Assembly (NCBI GenBank): GCA_910577105.1
Contig: CAJTMB010000002.1
Location: forward strand, 113,125 to 177,124
DNA from: an uncultured Lachnospiraceae bacterium
GTDB lineage: Bacteria > Bacillota > Clostridia > Lachnospirales > Lachnospiraceae
DNA length: 64,000 nucleotides
Direction: 5' to 3'
Both the position numbers and the translations under genes were made by a program. Numbering within the stretch: position 1 is the first letter of the stretch; each line of letters starts with the position of its first letter. Shown here one piece after another: positions 43,032 through 50,896 of this stretch. The notes under the pieces were generated by a model. That model had not been told where the DNA came from. It saw nothing but the letters and a program-made list of their open reading frames with translations, and did no database searches.

Positions 43032-44711
43032 TTACCGTCTGAGTTTGAAGCTTTGCACGGAAAGTTTCAGGTTTTCCGCATGGCTTTGCAGTTCCTGTGC
43101 TGATGCTGCGGACTCCTCCGCCGTTGCGGCATTAGTCTGCACCACATCCGCTATCTGCCGCATCCCTTCAGTGAGCTGTTCAAGAGACTGTGCCTGCTGT
43201 ATTGCGGAATCTGCTATCCGCATCATCATTTCCGTTGACTGCTGACCGCCGGCAACCACTCCCAAAAGGGCTTTTGTAGTGTCTTCGGAAAGTGATGCCC
43301 CATACTGAACCTGCTTGATTGAATTTTCAATCAATTCTGTAATATTCTTTGCTGATTCCGCACTCTTATTTGCCAGACTCTGCACTTCATCAGCCACAAC
43401 AGAAAATCCTTTTCCGGCCTCTCCTGCACGAGCCGCCTCCACGGAAGCATTCAGTGCAAGGATATTTGTCTGGAATGAAATATCTTCTATAGTCTTGATA
43501 ATGCCGCCAATCTGTCTGGAAGACCTTGAAATATCATCAATGGCTTCTGTCAGGGCCTTCATCTTCTGGTCGCAAATCTGCAACTGTGTCATTGCACCAG
43601 TGGAAGCCTTACGGGCATTGTCCGCATCCTGCGATGTACTGTTAACCTGTCTGGAAATCTCCTGGATACTGGATGAAAGTTCTTCCACAGCTGCTGCCTG
43701 TTCTACCGTACCGCTGGAAAGGCTCTGTGCCCCGCTGGACATCCTGTCAGCCTCTGCCGAAACCTGTCCGGAAGTCATGTTTATCTGGGACAGCGTGTTA
43801 TTCAGGGAATCTACAATCTGATGCATCGCTTTCTGAATCGGAAGGAATTCTCCCCGATAATCATTTCCTATTGTCAAATCCATATTCCCCTGTGCCATCT
43901 GGGAAAGCTTGGTGTCAATGTCATGAATATACTTCTTTAATTCACGTTTTGTTTCATGTATGGATTCCACAAGCATACCAATTTCAGAAGTATTTGGTTT
44001 TAAGTTAAACTGAGCCGAAAGATTACCCTTTGAAATCTCCATCATCTGATTTTTAACCGCAATTACCGGACGTATGATTTTTATTCTGGTAATGAGCAAA
44101 TTGCTTAACAACATAATTCCGACCAGAACAAGCGCCACAATCATAGTCATCCTTATGTATTCCGTCTTATTCACCAGTTCTTCCACCTGACTTGATGTCC
44201 TCGCATCCAAATCAGCAAGGAACTGTTCTTTCAAGGAATTGATTTCCGTAATGGCAGCCGTATATTCTTCTCCGTATACATACCCAAGAGCTTCCTCCGT
44301 CTTTCCTGCCTGTACATTCTTCATCGCTTCCTCTTCCAGAGGAACAAGCTTGTTGGAAAGCGAGGACATGGCATCAATCATTTCCTGCTCTTCCGGCGTA
44401 ATGCCTATTTCCTGCATAGCCGCAACACCTTCATCACGGTTTTTCAGGTTATTGATTTCATTCCAGTAATTGTCATAATGCTCCTGATTGCCGGTTGCAG
44501 CAAATGCACGTACCTCATTTGTGAGATAAGAGGAGCCATTCATAAAACGATTGGCATTAAAGGTCAGATTAAACCTTTCTTCATTCGCTTTACTTAACTC
44601 ATTGTTGGCCTTTCCATAAGCAAACAGGGAAAAAACCAAAAAAATCAGTGCAAGAATGGAAATTCCGTTCACAATTAAATTTTGCAGTGACTGGCTTATT
44701 GCTTTCTTCAT
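43032..44711 (-). CDS. Methyl-accepting chemotaxis protein, 559 aa
   Basis: Membrane chemoreceptor. One membrane segment at residues 12-34, an extracytoplasmic four-helix-bundle-type sensor (35-185), a second segment at about 188-208 (MIVALVLVGIMLLSNLLI), HAMP, then the long cytoplasmic coiled coil with the signalling tip NILALNASVEAARAGEAGKG. Glu/Gln-rich methylation helices flank the tip. The start follows GGAAGGAG. Its presence, with a sigma-D promoter elsewhere in the window, suggests a motile organism. The ligand is unknown. Confidence 0.95.
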   Translation of the reverse strand: MKKAISQSLQNLIVNGISILALIFLVFSLFAYGKANNELSKANEERFNLTFNANRFMNGSSYLTNEVRAFAATGNQEHYDNYWNEINNLKNRDEGVAAMQEIGITPEEQEMIDAMSSLSNKLVPLEEEAMKNVQAGKTEEALGYVYGEEYTAAITEINSLKEQFLADLDARTSSQVEELVNKTEYIRMTMIVALVLVGIMLLSNLLITRIKIIRPVIAVKNQMMEISKGNLSAQFNLKPNTSEIGMLVESIHETKRELKKYIHDIDTKLSQMAQGNMDLTIGNDYRGEFLPIQKAMHQIVDSLNNTLSQINMTSGQVSAEADRMSSGAQSLSSGTVEQAAAVEELSSSIQEISRQVNSTSQDADNARKASTGAMTQLQICDQKMKALTEAIDDISRSSRQIGGIIKTIEDISFQTNILALNASVEAARAGEAGKGFSVVADEVQSLANKSAESAKNITELIENSIKQVQYGASLSEDTTKALLGVVAGGQQSTEMMMRIADSAIQQAQSLEQLTEGMRQIADVVQTNAATAEESAASAQELQSHAENLKLSVQSFKLRR

Positions 44712-44980
44712 GCATCGTCTCCTTCCGGCGTTTCTTAACGCTCACTTTCCACACATTCGGAACCCTTCATTTTCCTTGTGAAAAGCATAGTATTTTTAAA
44801 AAAACCTGCTGTTTTTAGTTTACAAAAATTAAATGAATATTTCAACACTTTTATACAAAATTTTCTACAATTATTTTCCTTATTTTAAATGGTTGAGTTT
44901 CATCCGTTAATGTCCTATACTAATAGCAGAAGTGAACCGGTTCATACCGGAAACATCTGCTTCGCAAGAAAGGAAAAAAC

Positions 44981-45655
44981 ATGCTGAACCAATTTTTTAC
45001 CATTCCCACATCGGACATCACCGTAGCGGAGTTCCTGCTCTGTACTTTTGCCTCCCTTCTGTCCGGTATCGTTGTTGCGCTGATACATATGTACAAAAAC
45101 AGTTACAGCAAAAATTTTATCCTGACGCTGATTATCCTTCCCGTCATTGTGCAGGCAGTTATCATGCTGGTCAACGGCAACCTTGGGACCGGCGTTGCCG
45201 TCATGGGCGCTTTCAGCCTAATCCGGTTTCGTTCCGCCGAGGGCAATTCACGGGAAATCACCAGCCTATTTCTGTCTACAGCCATCGGACTTGCCATCGG
45301 TATCGGCCAAATCGGTGTTGCCGCACTTATGCTCCTCGCCGTAGGCGCTGCCATCCTGCTCATGCAGGCACTGCCGTTTGGCAGCAGTGGGGACACTGCA
45401 AGGGAACTGACTGTATCGGTTCCCGAAAGCCTTGACTATGAAGGATTGTTCGACGACCTTTTTTCTGAATATACCAAATCCTTTATGCTGGTCAAAGTGA
45501 CTGCCCATGATGAAGGAATGCCCTTTGAACTGCAATACCATATTACCCTGAAAACCAACACAAGCACCCAAAAATTTCTGGAAGAAATCCGCAGCAGGAA
45601 TAAAAATCTGCCGGTAATGCTTTACTACCTTCCTTCCAACAAAATCGTATTATAA
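44981..45655 (+). CDS. DUF4956 membrane protein, 224 aa
   Basis: Four predicted membrane segments in residues 15-140 (FLLCTFASLLSGIVVALIH, FILTLIILPVIVQAVIMLV, and two more), then a soluble C-terminal domain. The motif GAFSLIRFRSAEGNSREI between segments is the DUF4956 signature. Family members often sit with polyphosphate-polymerase VTC-like or CotH genes; none is adjacent here. AAGAAAGG precedes the ATG. It is divergent from the chemoreceptor. Confidence 0.85.
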   Translation: MLNQFFTIPTSDITVAEFLLCTFASLLSGIVVALIHMYKNSYSKNFILTLIILPVIVQAVIMLVNGNLGTGVAVMGAFSLIRFRSAEGNSREITSLFLSTAIGLAIGIGQIGVAALMLLAVGAAILLMQALPFGSSGDTARELTVSVPESLDYEGLFDDLFSEYTKSFMLVKVTAHDEGMPFELQYHITLKTNTSTQKFLEEIRSRNKNLPVMLYYLPSNKIVL

Positions 45656-46483
45656 AGATGAACTCCAAGGGGAACTTACCAGTTCCCCTTTTGCTTCCCC
45701 TACTTTTCCCCCTTGTAACAAGTATTCCTTCATATTTTTCTGCAAAAGGCTTTCCTCCGGCAGATTTTCCGGCGCAATATCTCCCCGCTTATACACCCAC
45801 TGCATAAATTCCCGTGATTCCTTGTCCCATTCCGTTATCCGAAATCCCTTGCGGAAGCAGTTGATTCGGGAATCCTTTGGCAGCAGTTCACCCAGTGCCG
45901 GTGAAAGCAGCCAGGAGCAGCATATAAACTTATCTTTGGCGGCCTCCGGAAAAAATTCCCTTATAAAACTTACAGCACGTTCATAAGAATCCCTGCACAT
46001 TTTAGGTGTCAGCACCGCATCTGAAGGAATATGAATACTGATTACCCTTTTTCCGTCTTCCGTTTCAAACTCATATTCCAATTCCCCAATCCGGAACAAC
46101 TGCATGGAGAGCTGCCTGCCCACCCACCAGGCCCGGTCAAATCCATAATAACCAAATGCGGCATAATATTCCTTGATAAATCTGGTAAAGCATTTCATGG
46201 TATCCCAAAATACACTTTCTGCAATACCGGCTTCCTGATACCCTGCATATGACATTTGCACCGCCTTCATCATGCAGGAAAGCATTTTAAACCCTCTTTC
46301 GTCCGGTCCAATCCATGTCTGCAAGTCCTTATAAGCCATTCTCCATTCCGTCTTTTTTGTGAGTCCTTCTATTTTTCCGTCTATTGTACTGCAGTCCGTC
46401 TGCTCCGATGCTTTTTGCACCCGGCATATTACTTCCTCCGGCATATCAAGCATACGGCACAATTTTGTCACTGTCATGTCCAT
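45650..46483 (-). CDS. Acyltransferase-domain (DUF5596-like) protein, 277 aa
   Basis: A soluble protein resembling the DUF5596 acyltransferase-like family: WWVGRQLSMQLFRIGELEYEF, ISIHIPSDAVLTPKMCRDSY, CCSWLLSPALGELLP. ATG at 46483 follows TGGAG at 8 bp and lies 38 bp inside the end of the upstream gene, so the two are coupled. Its stop overlaps the DUF4956 stop by 6 bp on the other strand; the hairpin GGGGAAC/GTTCCCC in the overlap (45667-45693) can end both. Confidence 0.65.
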   Translation of the reverse strand: MDMTVTKLCRMLDMPEEVICRVQKASEQTDCSTIDGKIEGLTKKTEWRMAYKDLQTWIGPDERGFKMLSCMMKAVQMSYAGYQEAGIAESVFWDTMKCFTRFIKEYYAAFGYYGFDRAWWVGRQLSMQLFRIGELEYEFETEDGKRVISIHIPSDAVLTPKMCRDSYERAVSFIREFFPEAAKDKFICCSWLLSPALGELLPKDSRINCFRKGFRITEWDKESREFMQWVYKRGDIAPENLPEESLLQKNMKEYLLQGGKVGEAKGELVSSPWSSSL

Positions 46484-47105
46484 GATGTACGCTCCATTCT
46501 TGTACTCTGTCTTGAAACTGAATATAAAAATCCGCCCCGGCATATGGCCGCAGGTAGAAAATTTCCAGGAGATTCATGTTCATTGTTTTTAGCGTTTCCC
46601 CTCCTGCTGCTGCCAACTCTCCTGCCGCCTCTTTAAGCTTCTTAATGAAGTAATGCCATGTTATCAAAAATTCCTCGTACTGCATAGGAGATGCAACGCC
46701 AATCCACTTGTCAATCTTCATTTTTGTCCTGTTTTTGGCAGGACACTCTTTTTCCAGCAAAAAATACTCCAGTCTGCCCTTCTCGTAATTTCTGCCTAGC
46801 GGAAAAGCCCGGCACAATCCCGGCCGGTATGCATGGATGGAACACCGTCCTTCCCGGTTTAAGTAAAAACATTCCTTTTTCTCCCCCACCATTTCTACAT
46901 GGGGCAGGATGAGCCCGTCCTCCACATGCAATGAAATACCTTCTTCAAGTAATTTTTCAAATGGTCTGCCAAGATTTACTGTCAGACTGTATGCATCGAA
47001 TGGGTCTAGTACAACCGTGTCCCCCATATTCCGGCAACAGGAAGAACATCCCGTACAGTCATGACATCCTACTTTTATCATATCTTTCCTATCATAAAGT
47101 TTCAT
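46446..47105 (-). CDS. YkgJ-family cysteine-cluster protein, 219 aa
   Basis: The YkgJ (zinc/iron chelating) cluster is visible as CHDCTGCSSCCRNMGD near residues 14-28, CFYLNREGRCSIHAYRPGLCRAFP near 85-110 and a fourth Cys in EKECPA. These bind a metal or Fe-S centre; function unknown. I place the start at 47105 (TGGAGAAA upstream); the 85 codons upstream in the open frame have no features and overlap the opposite-strand gene at 47214. Confidence 0.85.
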   Translation of the reverse strand: MKLYDRKDMIKVGCHDCTGCSSCCRNMGDTVVLDPFDAYSLTVNLGRPFEKLLEEGISLHVEDGLILPHVEMVGEKKECFYLNREGRCSIHAYRPGLCRAFPLGRNYEKGRLEYFLLEKECPAKNRTKMKIDKWIGVASPMQYEEFLITWHYFIKKLKEAAGELAAAGGETLKTMNMNLLEIFYLRPYAGADFYIQFQDRVQEWSVHHGHDSDKIVPYA

Positions 47106-47213
47106 AAATGAAATTTCTCCATCCGGTATATAATATAAAATAAAATTTTTAAACACTAAATTTATGCCTGTGCGCTGCTTTGTTTTGCAAAGCCGTACGG
47201 AAATGAGGGAAAC

Positions 47214-47717
47214 ATGCAAAAAACACTGCTGCGCCATATGGCCGCCGGCTTTCTCTTTACAGCAGTTGCCGGCACCCTGTTTCATTTTTTCTATGACTGG
47301 TCCCACCAAAATGCCATTGTCGGTCTTTTTACGCCTGTAAATGAATCTATCTGGGAACACATAAAACTTTTATTTTTTCCCATGCTTTTCTATGCCTTGT
47401 CCGCCACCCGCAAATGGGAAAGTTCCTATCCCTGCATCGGCTATGCGCTTTCGTCCGGAATTTTGTTTGGATGCCTCCTGATTCCGGTATTATATTATAC
47501 CTATACCGGAATTTCAGGTGTCCAGATTACTGCAGTTGATATTGCAATCTTTTATATCAGCGTATTGGCGGCTTTCCTTCTGGCCTGCCGCCTTGTCAAC
47601 ACATGTCATGGTCAAAAGCGGGATTGGCTTGTCCGGCTGCTTGTGGTCCTGCTTGCCGCCGCTTTTTTTATTTTTACCTTCTTTCCTCCCGCCCTGCCGC
47701 TTTTTACCTCACCATAA
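47214..47717 (+). CDS. DUF6512-like membrane protein, 167 aa
   Basis: Five predicted membrane segments. The conserved-looking polar stretch FYDWSHQNAIVGLFTPVNES and SIWEHIKLLFFP lies between segments one and two and matches the DUF6512 family of Clostridia. Function unknown. The start follows GAGGGAAAC. It is divergent from the YkgJ gene. Confidence 0.75.
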   Translation: MQKTLLRHMAAGFLFTAVAGTLFHFFYDWSHQNAIVGLFTPVNESIWEHIKLLFFPMLFYALSATRKWESSYPCIGYALSSGILFGCLLIPVLYYTYTGISGVQITAVDIAIFYISVLAAFLLACRLVNTCHGQKRDWLVRLLVVLLAAAFFIFTFFPPALPLFTSP

Positions 47718-47787
47718 AATATCCCTTTAAGGTATCTTTTTCCATATAAAGGGAAATGCTAATGTACGGAAAGGATGGTGTATATTC

Positions 47788-47934
47788 ATGGATTCTACCA
47801 AATTGCCTGTAAAGATTGAAACCACTCCCGGCGGACAGGCGCCGGCAGCTGCCGAGAACGGCAAAAACAGTACAAAAGATATCATTCCGGATGAAGTGCC
47901 CAGAAAAGACGGCCCCGGCGGTGAAACGAAATAA
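47788..47934 (+). CDS. Small acidic protein, 48 aa
   Basis: ATG at 47788 follows GGAAAGGATGG. The 48 residues are hydrophilic, Pro/Gly/Lys-rich and probably disordered (MDSTKLPVKIETTPGGQAPA at the start). A strong hairpin with CCCCGGTA/TACCGGGG and a T-run follows at about 47951-48014, which supports a real transcription unit. Function unknown. Confidence 0.5.
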   Translation: MDSTKLPVKIETTPGGQAPAAAENGKNSTKDIIPDEVPRKDGPGGETK

Positions 47935-47950
47935 CTTTCCCACATCCCCG

Positions 47951-48014
47951 GTATAAGGAACCGGACGGCATTTGTTTTCACCCGGCCCGAAGGACTCCTT
48001 ACCGGGGAATTTTT
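47951..48014 (+). terminator. Terminator after the 48-aa gene
   Basis: ATCCCCGGTA...AAGG and CCTTACCGGGGA pair, then TTTTTAT follows. Confidence 0.65.
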
Positions 48015-48091
48015 ATCTGTGAATATATGCTGGCACCATTCTTTTTATTTCCGAATATTATGCAGTAAGAATCTGAAAGGACTGCAATGCT

Positions 48092-48733
48092 TTGCATATC
48101 CTAATACCCCTTTTAGAAGCGCTTGTCATAGCTTTCGCCTTGTCCATGGATGCCTTCGTGGCCAGTTTTTCCTACGGAGCCGCCAAAATAAAAATCCCCG
48201 TCACATCCGTGCTTGTCATTGATGCCGTATGCAGCCTGACCATAGGCACAACCCTGTTCATCGGTTCCCTGGTAAGAAACCACATTCCGGACTGGCTGAC
48301 CACAATGGTCTGTTTTTCCCTCCTCTTCCTTTTGGGGCTGGTAAAGCTGTTGGACGGCATCACAAAATCCCTCATTAAAAAATATGGAGCCATAAGCAGC
48401 AACATCAAGTTTTCTTTTTGTAATTTCCGCTTTGTCCTGAACCTCTATGCGGACCCGGAATGTGCCGACGTGGACCACTCCAAAACAATATCCGGAAAGG
48501 AAGCTGCTTCCCTTGCCGTCGCACTGTCTTTGGACGGCTGTGCCGTCGGATTCGGCGCAGCACTGGGAAACGTAAACGGATTAGCCGTCTTTTTATGCTC
48601 CCTTGCAGTGGAAGCCCTTGCTGTCCTCGGCGGCGTGGCGCTCGGAAACAAGGCGGCGAAAAAATTGTCTTTCAACGCCTCCTGGCTTGGCGGATGCCTC
48701 CTGCTCGTACTTGCTTTTTTAAAACTTCTGTAG
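48092..48733 (+). CDS. MntP/YtaF-type membrane protein, 213 aa (TTG start)
   Basis: Six membrane segments with two related halves, each with an acidic SMDAF or SLDGCAV motif (ALSMDAFVASFSYG; ALSLDGCAVGFGAALG), as in MntP manganese exporters and the sporulation protein YtaF. The central loop and a length over 200 favour YtaF. The start is TTG at 48092 with GAAAGG upstream; the nearby ATG is out of frame. The 3' end overlaps the acyltransferase gene by 15 bp, tail to tail. Confidence 0.85.
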   Translation: MHILIPLLEALVIAFALSMDAFVASFSYGAAKIKIPVTSVLVIDAVCSLTIGTTLFIGSLVRNHIPDWLTTMVCFSLLFLLGLVKLLDGITKSLIKKYGAISSNIKFSFCNFRFVLNLYADPECADVDHSKTISGKEAASLAVALSLDGCAVGFGAALGNVNGLAVFLCSLAVEALAVLGGVALGNKAAKKLSFNASWLGGCLLLVLAFLKLL

Positions 48734-49801
48734 CAGCCGGCCGGACAGTTTTTTCACTTTCAACCCCATAAATGAAACAGTGCCGCACAAAAGCATAACA
48801 CAGATTACCAACAGGGGAATCGAGAATAACGGACTGCAAACAGATGTATCAAATCCTGCAAAAGAAAACAGACTGATTGCCAGCGGATGCAGCAGATAAA
48901 TACCGAGTGTGCAGTCTGCTGCACGCCGCAGCATCTTACACAGACGCTCCTTATTCTCCCACTTTTTGCCCAGACCGTTTCCCGCCACAAAAATTGCCGT
49001 CACCACAAAGAAGGACATAACAACAAACGGTGTATTCATGATATAGGAAGGTTGTCCTTCCCGGCGGGAAGCCAGGTTGCCCAATACACACGCAAGAGCA
49101 AAAAATCCGGCGCCTGCCGCGTATAACGCCCTTCGCCCTGCCGAGGAAATATCAGAACGCCAGTTGTGAAGATAATGACCCAGTATAAAATACCCCAGAT
49201 ACCCTCCAAAAAAGGAAAAGTCATTGGCAGCAAAGAAATCCACAAACAGATATTTAAATTTAAATTCATAATGAAACAGCGTTGGAAACAAAAGCGCTGT
49301 AATGAAAAATACACATAAAAAATACCGGCAGACACTTTTTTGCGCAACACTCTTTTTAATCAGCGGAACTGCCATATAGAGAACGGCAATCATAGGCAGA
49401 TACCACAGATGATAATAACCGCGCTGCTGAATCAGGGCAAGCAGAACATCCTCTTTTACACTGGAAAAAGTAAGGTTTTCCCCCTTTTCCAATATGGACA
49501 CCACCTGATAAACCGCCTTCCAAATATAATACAGCAGGAAAAAACGCAGTGTCTTTTGCAAAAGCAGTGTTTTCAAATCTGTTTCCTTTTCCGGACTTAA
49601 AGCAAGCGCCCCGCTTATCATCACAAAAAGGGCAACCCCGGAAAAGGCAAGGCAATTATATGCGTGAGTGATTGCAAAATCCACACCTGTCACCGGCAGG
49701 GTTTCAATCCGCTGGGCGGATACATGTACCAGAACAACAAGGCTGCAGGCAATCAGTCGAATCAAATCCAGATATACGAAACGATTCTTATTCACAATCA
49801 T
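48719..49801 (-). CDS. Acyltransferase 3 family membrane protein, 360 aa
   Basis: About ten membrane segments. The N-terminal motif YLDLIRLIACSLVVLVHVSA carries the conserved His of O-acyltransferases (OafA/WecH type), and R in SGALALSPEKE follows. Such proteins transfer acetyl or other acyl groups onto cell-surface sugars. The ATG follows AGGAAATG. It is a single gene with no glycan neighbours, so the substrate is unknown. Confidence 0.88.
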   Translation of the reverse strand: MIVNKNRFVYLDLIRLIACSLVVLVHVSAQRIETLPVTGVDFAITHAYNCLAFSGVALFVMISGALALSPEKETDLKTLLLQKTLRFFLLYYIWKAVYQVVSILEKGENLTFSSVKEDVLLALIQQRGYYHLWYLPMIAVLYMAVPLIKKSVAQKSVCRYFLCVFFITALLFPTLFHYEFKFKYLFVDFFAANDFSFFGGYLGYFILGHYLHNWRSDISSAGRRALYAAGAGFFALACVLGNLASRREGQPSYIMNTPFVVMSFFVVTAIFVAGNGLGKKWENKERLCKMLRRAADCTLGIYLLHPLAISLFSFAGFDTSVCSPLFSIPLLVICVMLLCGTVSFMGLKVKKLSGRLLQKF

Positions 49802-49925
49802 TTCCTCCTAATCCAATGTAATCTTTTATAGTGTAAGGTATGACAGCAAAAAAAGCAACACGGAACTTCCCTGTATGCTTTTTACACGGTGAATAAAATC
49901 TTGTAAAATATGGATACACATGTGT

Positions 49926-49952
49926 TAATTTTATTGCATTTTTAGCCGATAT
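49926..49952 (+). promoter_or_regulatory. Sigma-D (sigma-28) type promoter
   Basis: TAAT (49926-49929), a 15-bp spacer and GCCGATAT (49945-49952) match the sigma-D consensus TAAA-N15-GCCGATAT with one difference. It lies about 130 bp upstream of a FliD-like gene. Confidence 0.75.
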
Positions 49953-50017
49953 TTGTTATAGTTAGTATAAGTAAAAACACAGTTAGGCATGGATGCCGAT
50001 ATTTCACAAGGAGTGAA

Positions 50018-50069
50018 GTGTGAACCTTTTGTTCACACTCCCAAAGATTTGAGCGTGCCAAAGCACGCA
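50018..50069 (+). other. Two hairpins in the 5' leader of the FliD-like gene
   Basis: GTGTGAAC-CTTTT-GTTCACAC (50018-50038) and GCGTGC-CAAA-GCACGC (50053-50069) are perfect stems just ahead of the ribosome-binding site. They probably affect mRNA stability or translation. Confidence 0.55.
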
Positions 50070-50082
50070 GATGGGAGCGATT

Positions 50083-50814
50083 ATGAGTATCAATATTCAA
50101 GCAAAAACCAATTATTCCTTTTTATTCAGCAGCATGGGGTCAGGCGGCGGTTCCATGGGAAACCTGAACTTCCTGTCAGATTACGCCAGCATTAAAAACG
50201 GCAGTTACGGCAGGCTGATGAAAGCATACTTCCGCGGAGATTCCGGCAAGGAAGTTTCTTCTGTTGCCAAAAATGCTATTGACAAGAAAAACAACACCGC
50301 TACTGCAGATTCCACCAAGCAGCTCGCTGAAGTGCAAAGTACTACTGATTCTTTAAAAGCATCTGCGGATGCCCTGTTGGAAAAGGGTTCTAAATCCGTA
50401 TTTAAAGACGGCAAAATTACGGAAGACGCTTATGATGCTGTTTCCAAATTTGTCAGTGATTACAATTCCGTTGTGACTGCCACAAAGGATATCAACAACT
50501 CTTCCATTTCCAACAAGGCTGCCAGCTTGGTTCATGCAACCGATGCCAATAAGAAGCTGCTTGGAAAAGTTGGTATCACTATCGGCGAGGATAATTCCCT
50601 CTCCATCGACAAGGACACTTTTATGAAAGCGGATTTTTCCACCGTTAAAAATCTTTTCAACGGCACAGGTTCCTATGCGTACCGTGTTTCCGCCCAGTCT
50701 TCCTTAATTAATTATGCAGCAGACAATGCTGCAACAAAGGCAAAAACTTATAATTTTAACGGTTCATACAACAATAATTACTCGGCTGGCAATATCTTTA
50801 ACAGCTATTTCTAA
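50083..50814 (+). CDS. FliD-like / flagellar-associated protein, 243 aa
   Basis: The C-terminal part reads like the end of a flagellar cap protein: LLGKVGITIGEDNSLSIDKDTFMK, VKNLFNGTGSYAYRV, preceded by ISNKAASLV. The N-terminal 60 residues are Gly/Ser-rich. FliD is usually over 450 aa, so this is a shortened relative and may act as an export-dependent or accessory protein. ATG at 50083 follows TGGGAG. The sigma-D promoter supports a motility link. No other flagellar gene is in the window. Confidence 0.6.
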   Translation: MSINIQAKTNYSFLFSSMGSGGGSMGNLNFLSDYASIKNGSYGRLMKAYFRGDSGKEVSSVAKNAIDKKNNTATADSTKQLAEVQSTTDSLKASADALLEKGSKSVFKDGKITEDAYDAVSKFVSDYNSVVTATKDINNSSISNKAASLVHATDANKKLLGKVGITIGEDNSLSIDKDTFMKADFSTVKNLFNGTGSYAYRVSAQSSLINYAADNAATKAKTYNFNGSYNNNYSAGNIFNSYF

Positions 50815-50851
50815 TAACACTACAGCATATTGCTTTGTCTTAAAGATGTAT

Positions 50852-50885
50852 GAAAAAACGGTGCAGGTTTCTGCACCGTTTTTTA
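50852..50885. terminator. Bidirectional terminator after the FliD-like gene
   Basis: AAAAAACGGTGCAG-GTTT-CTGCACCGTTTTTT is a perfect 14-bp stem that serves both convergent genes. Confidence 0.92.
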
Positions 50886-50896
50886 GTCTGACTGTG

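Noticed and set aside
49989..50195. 68-codon frame ahead of the FliD-like gene
   Set aside because: It runs through both leader hairpins and into the FliD-like gene in another frame; the 50083 start has the better site and a recognisable product.
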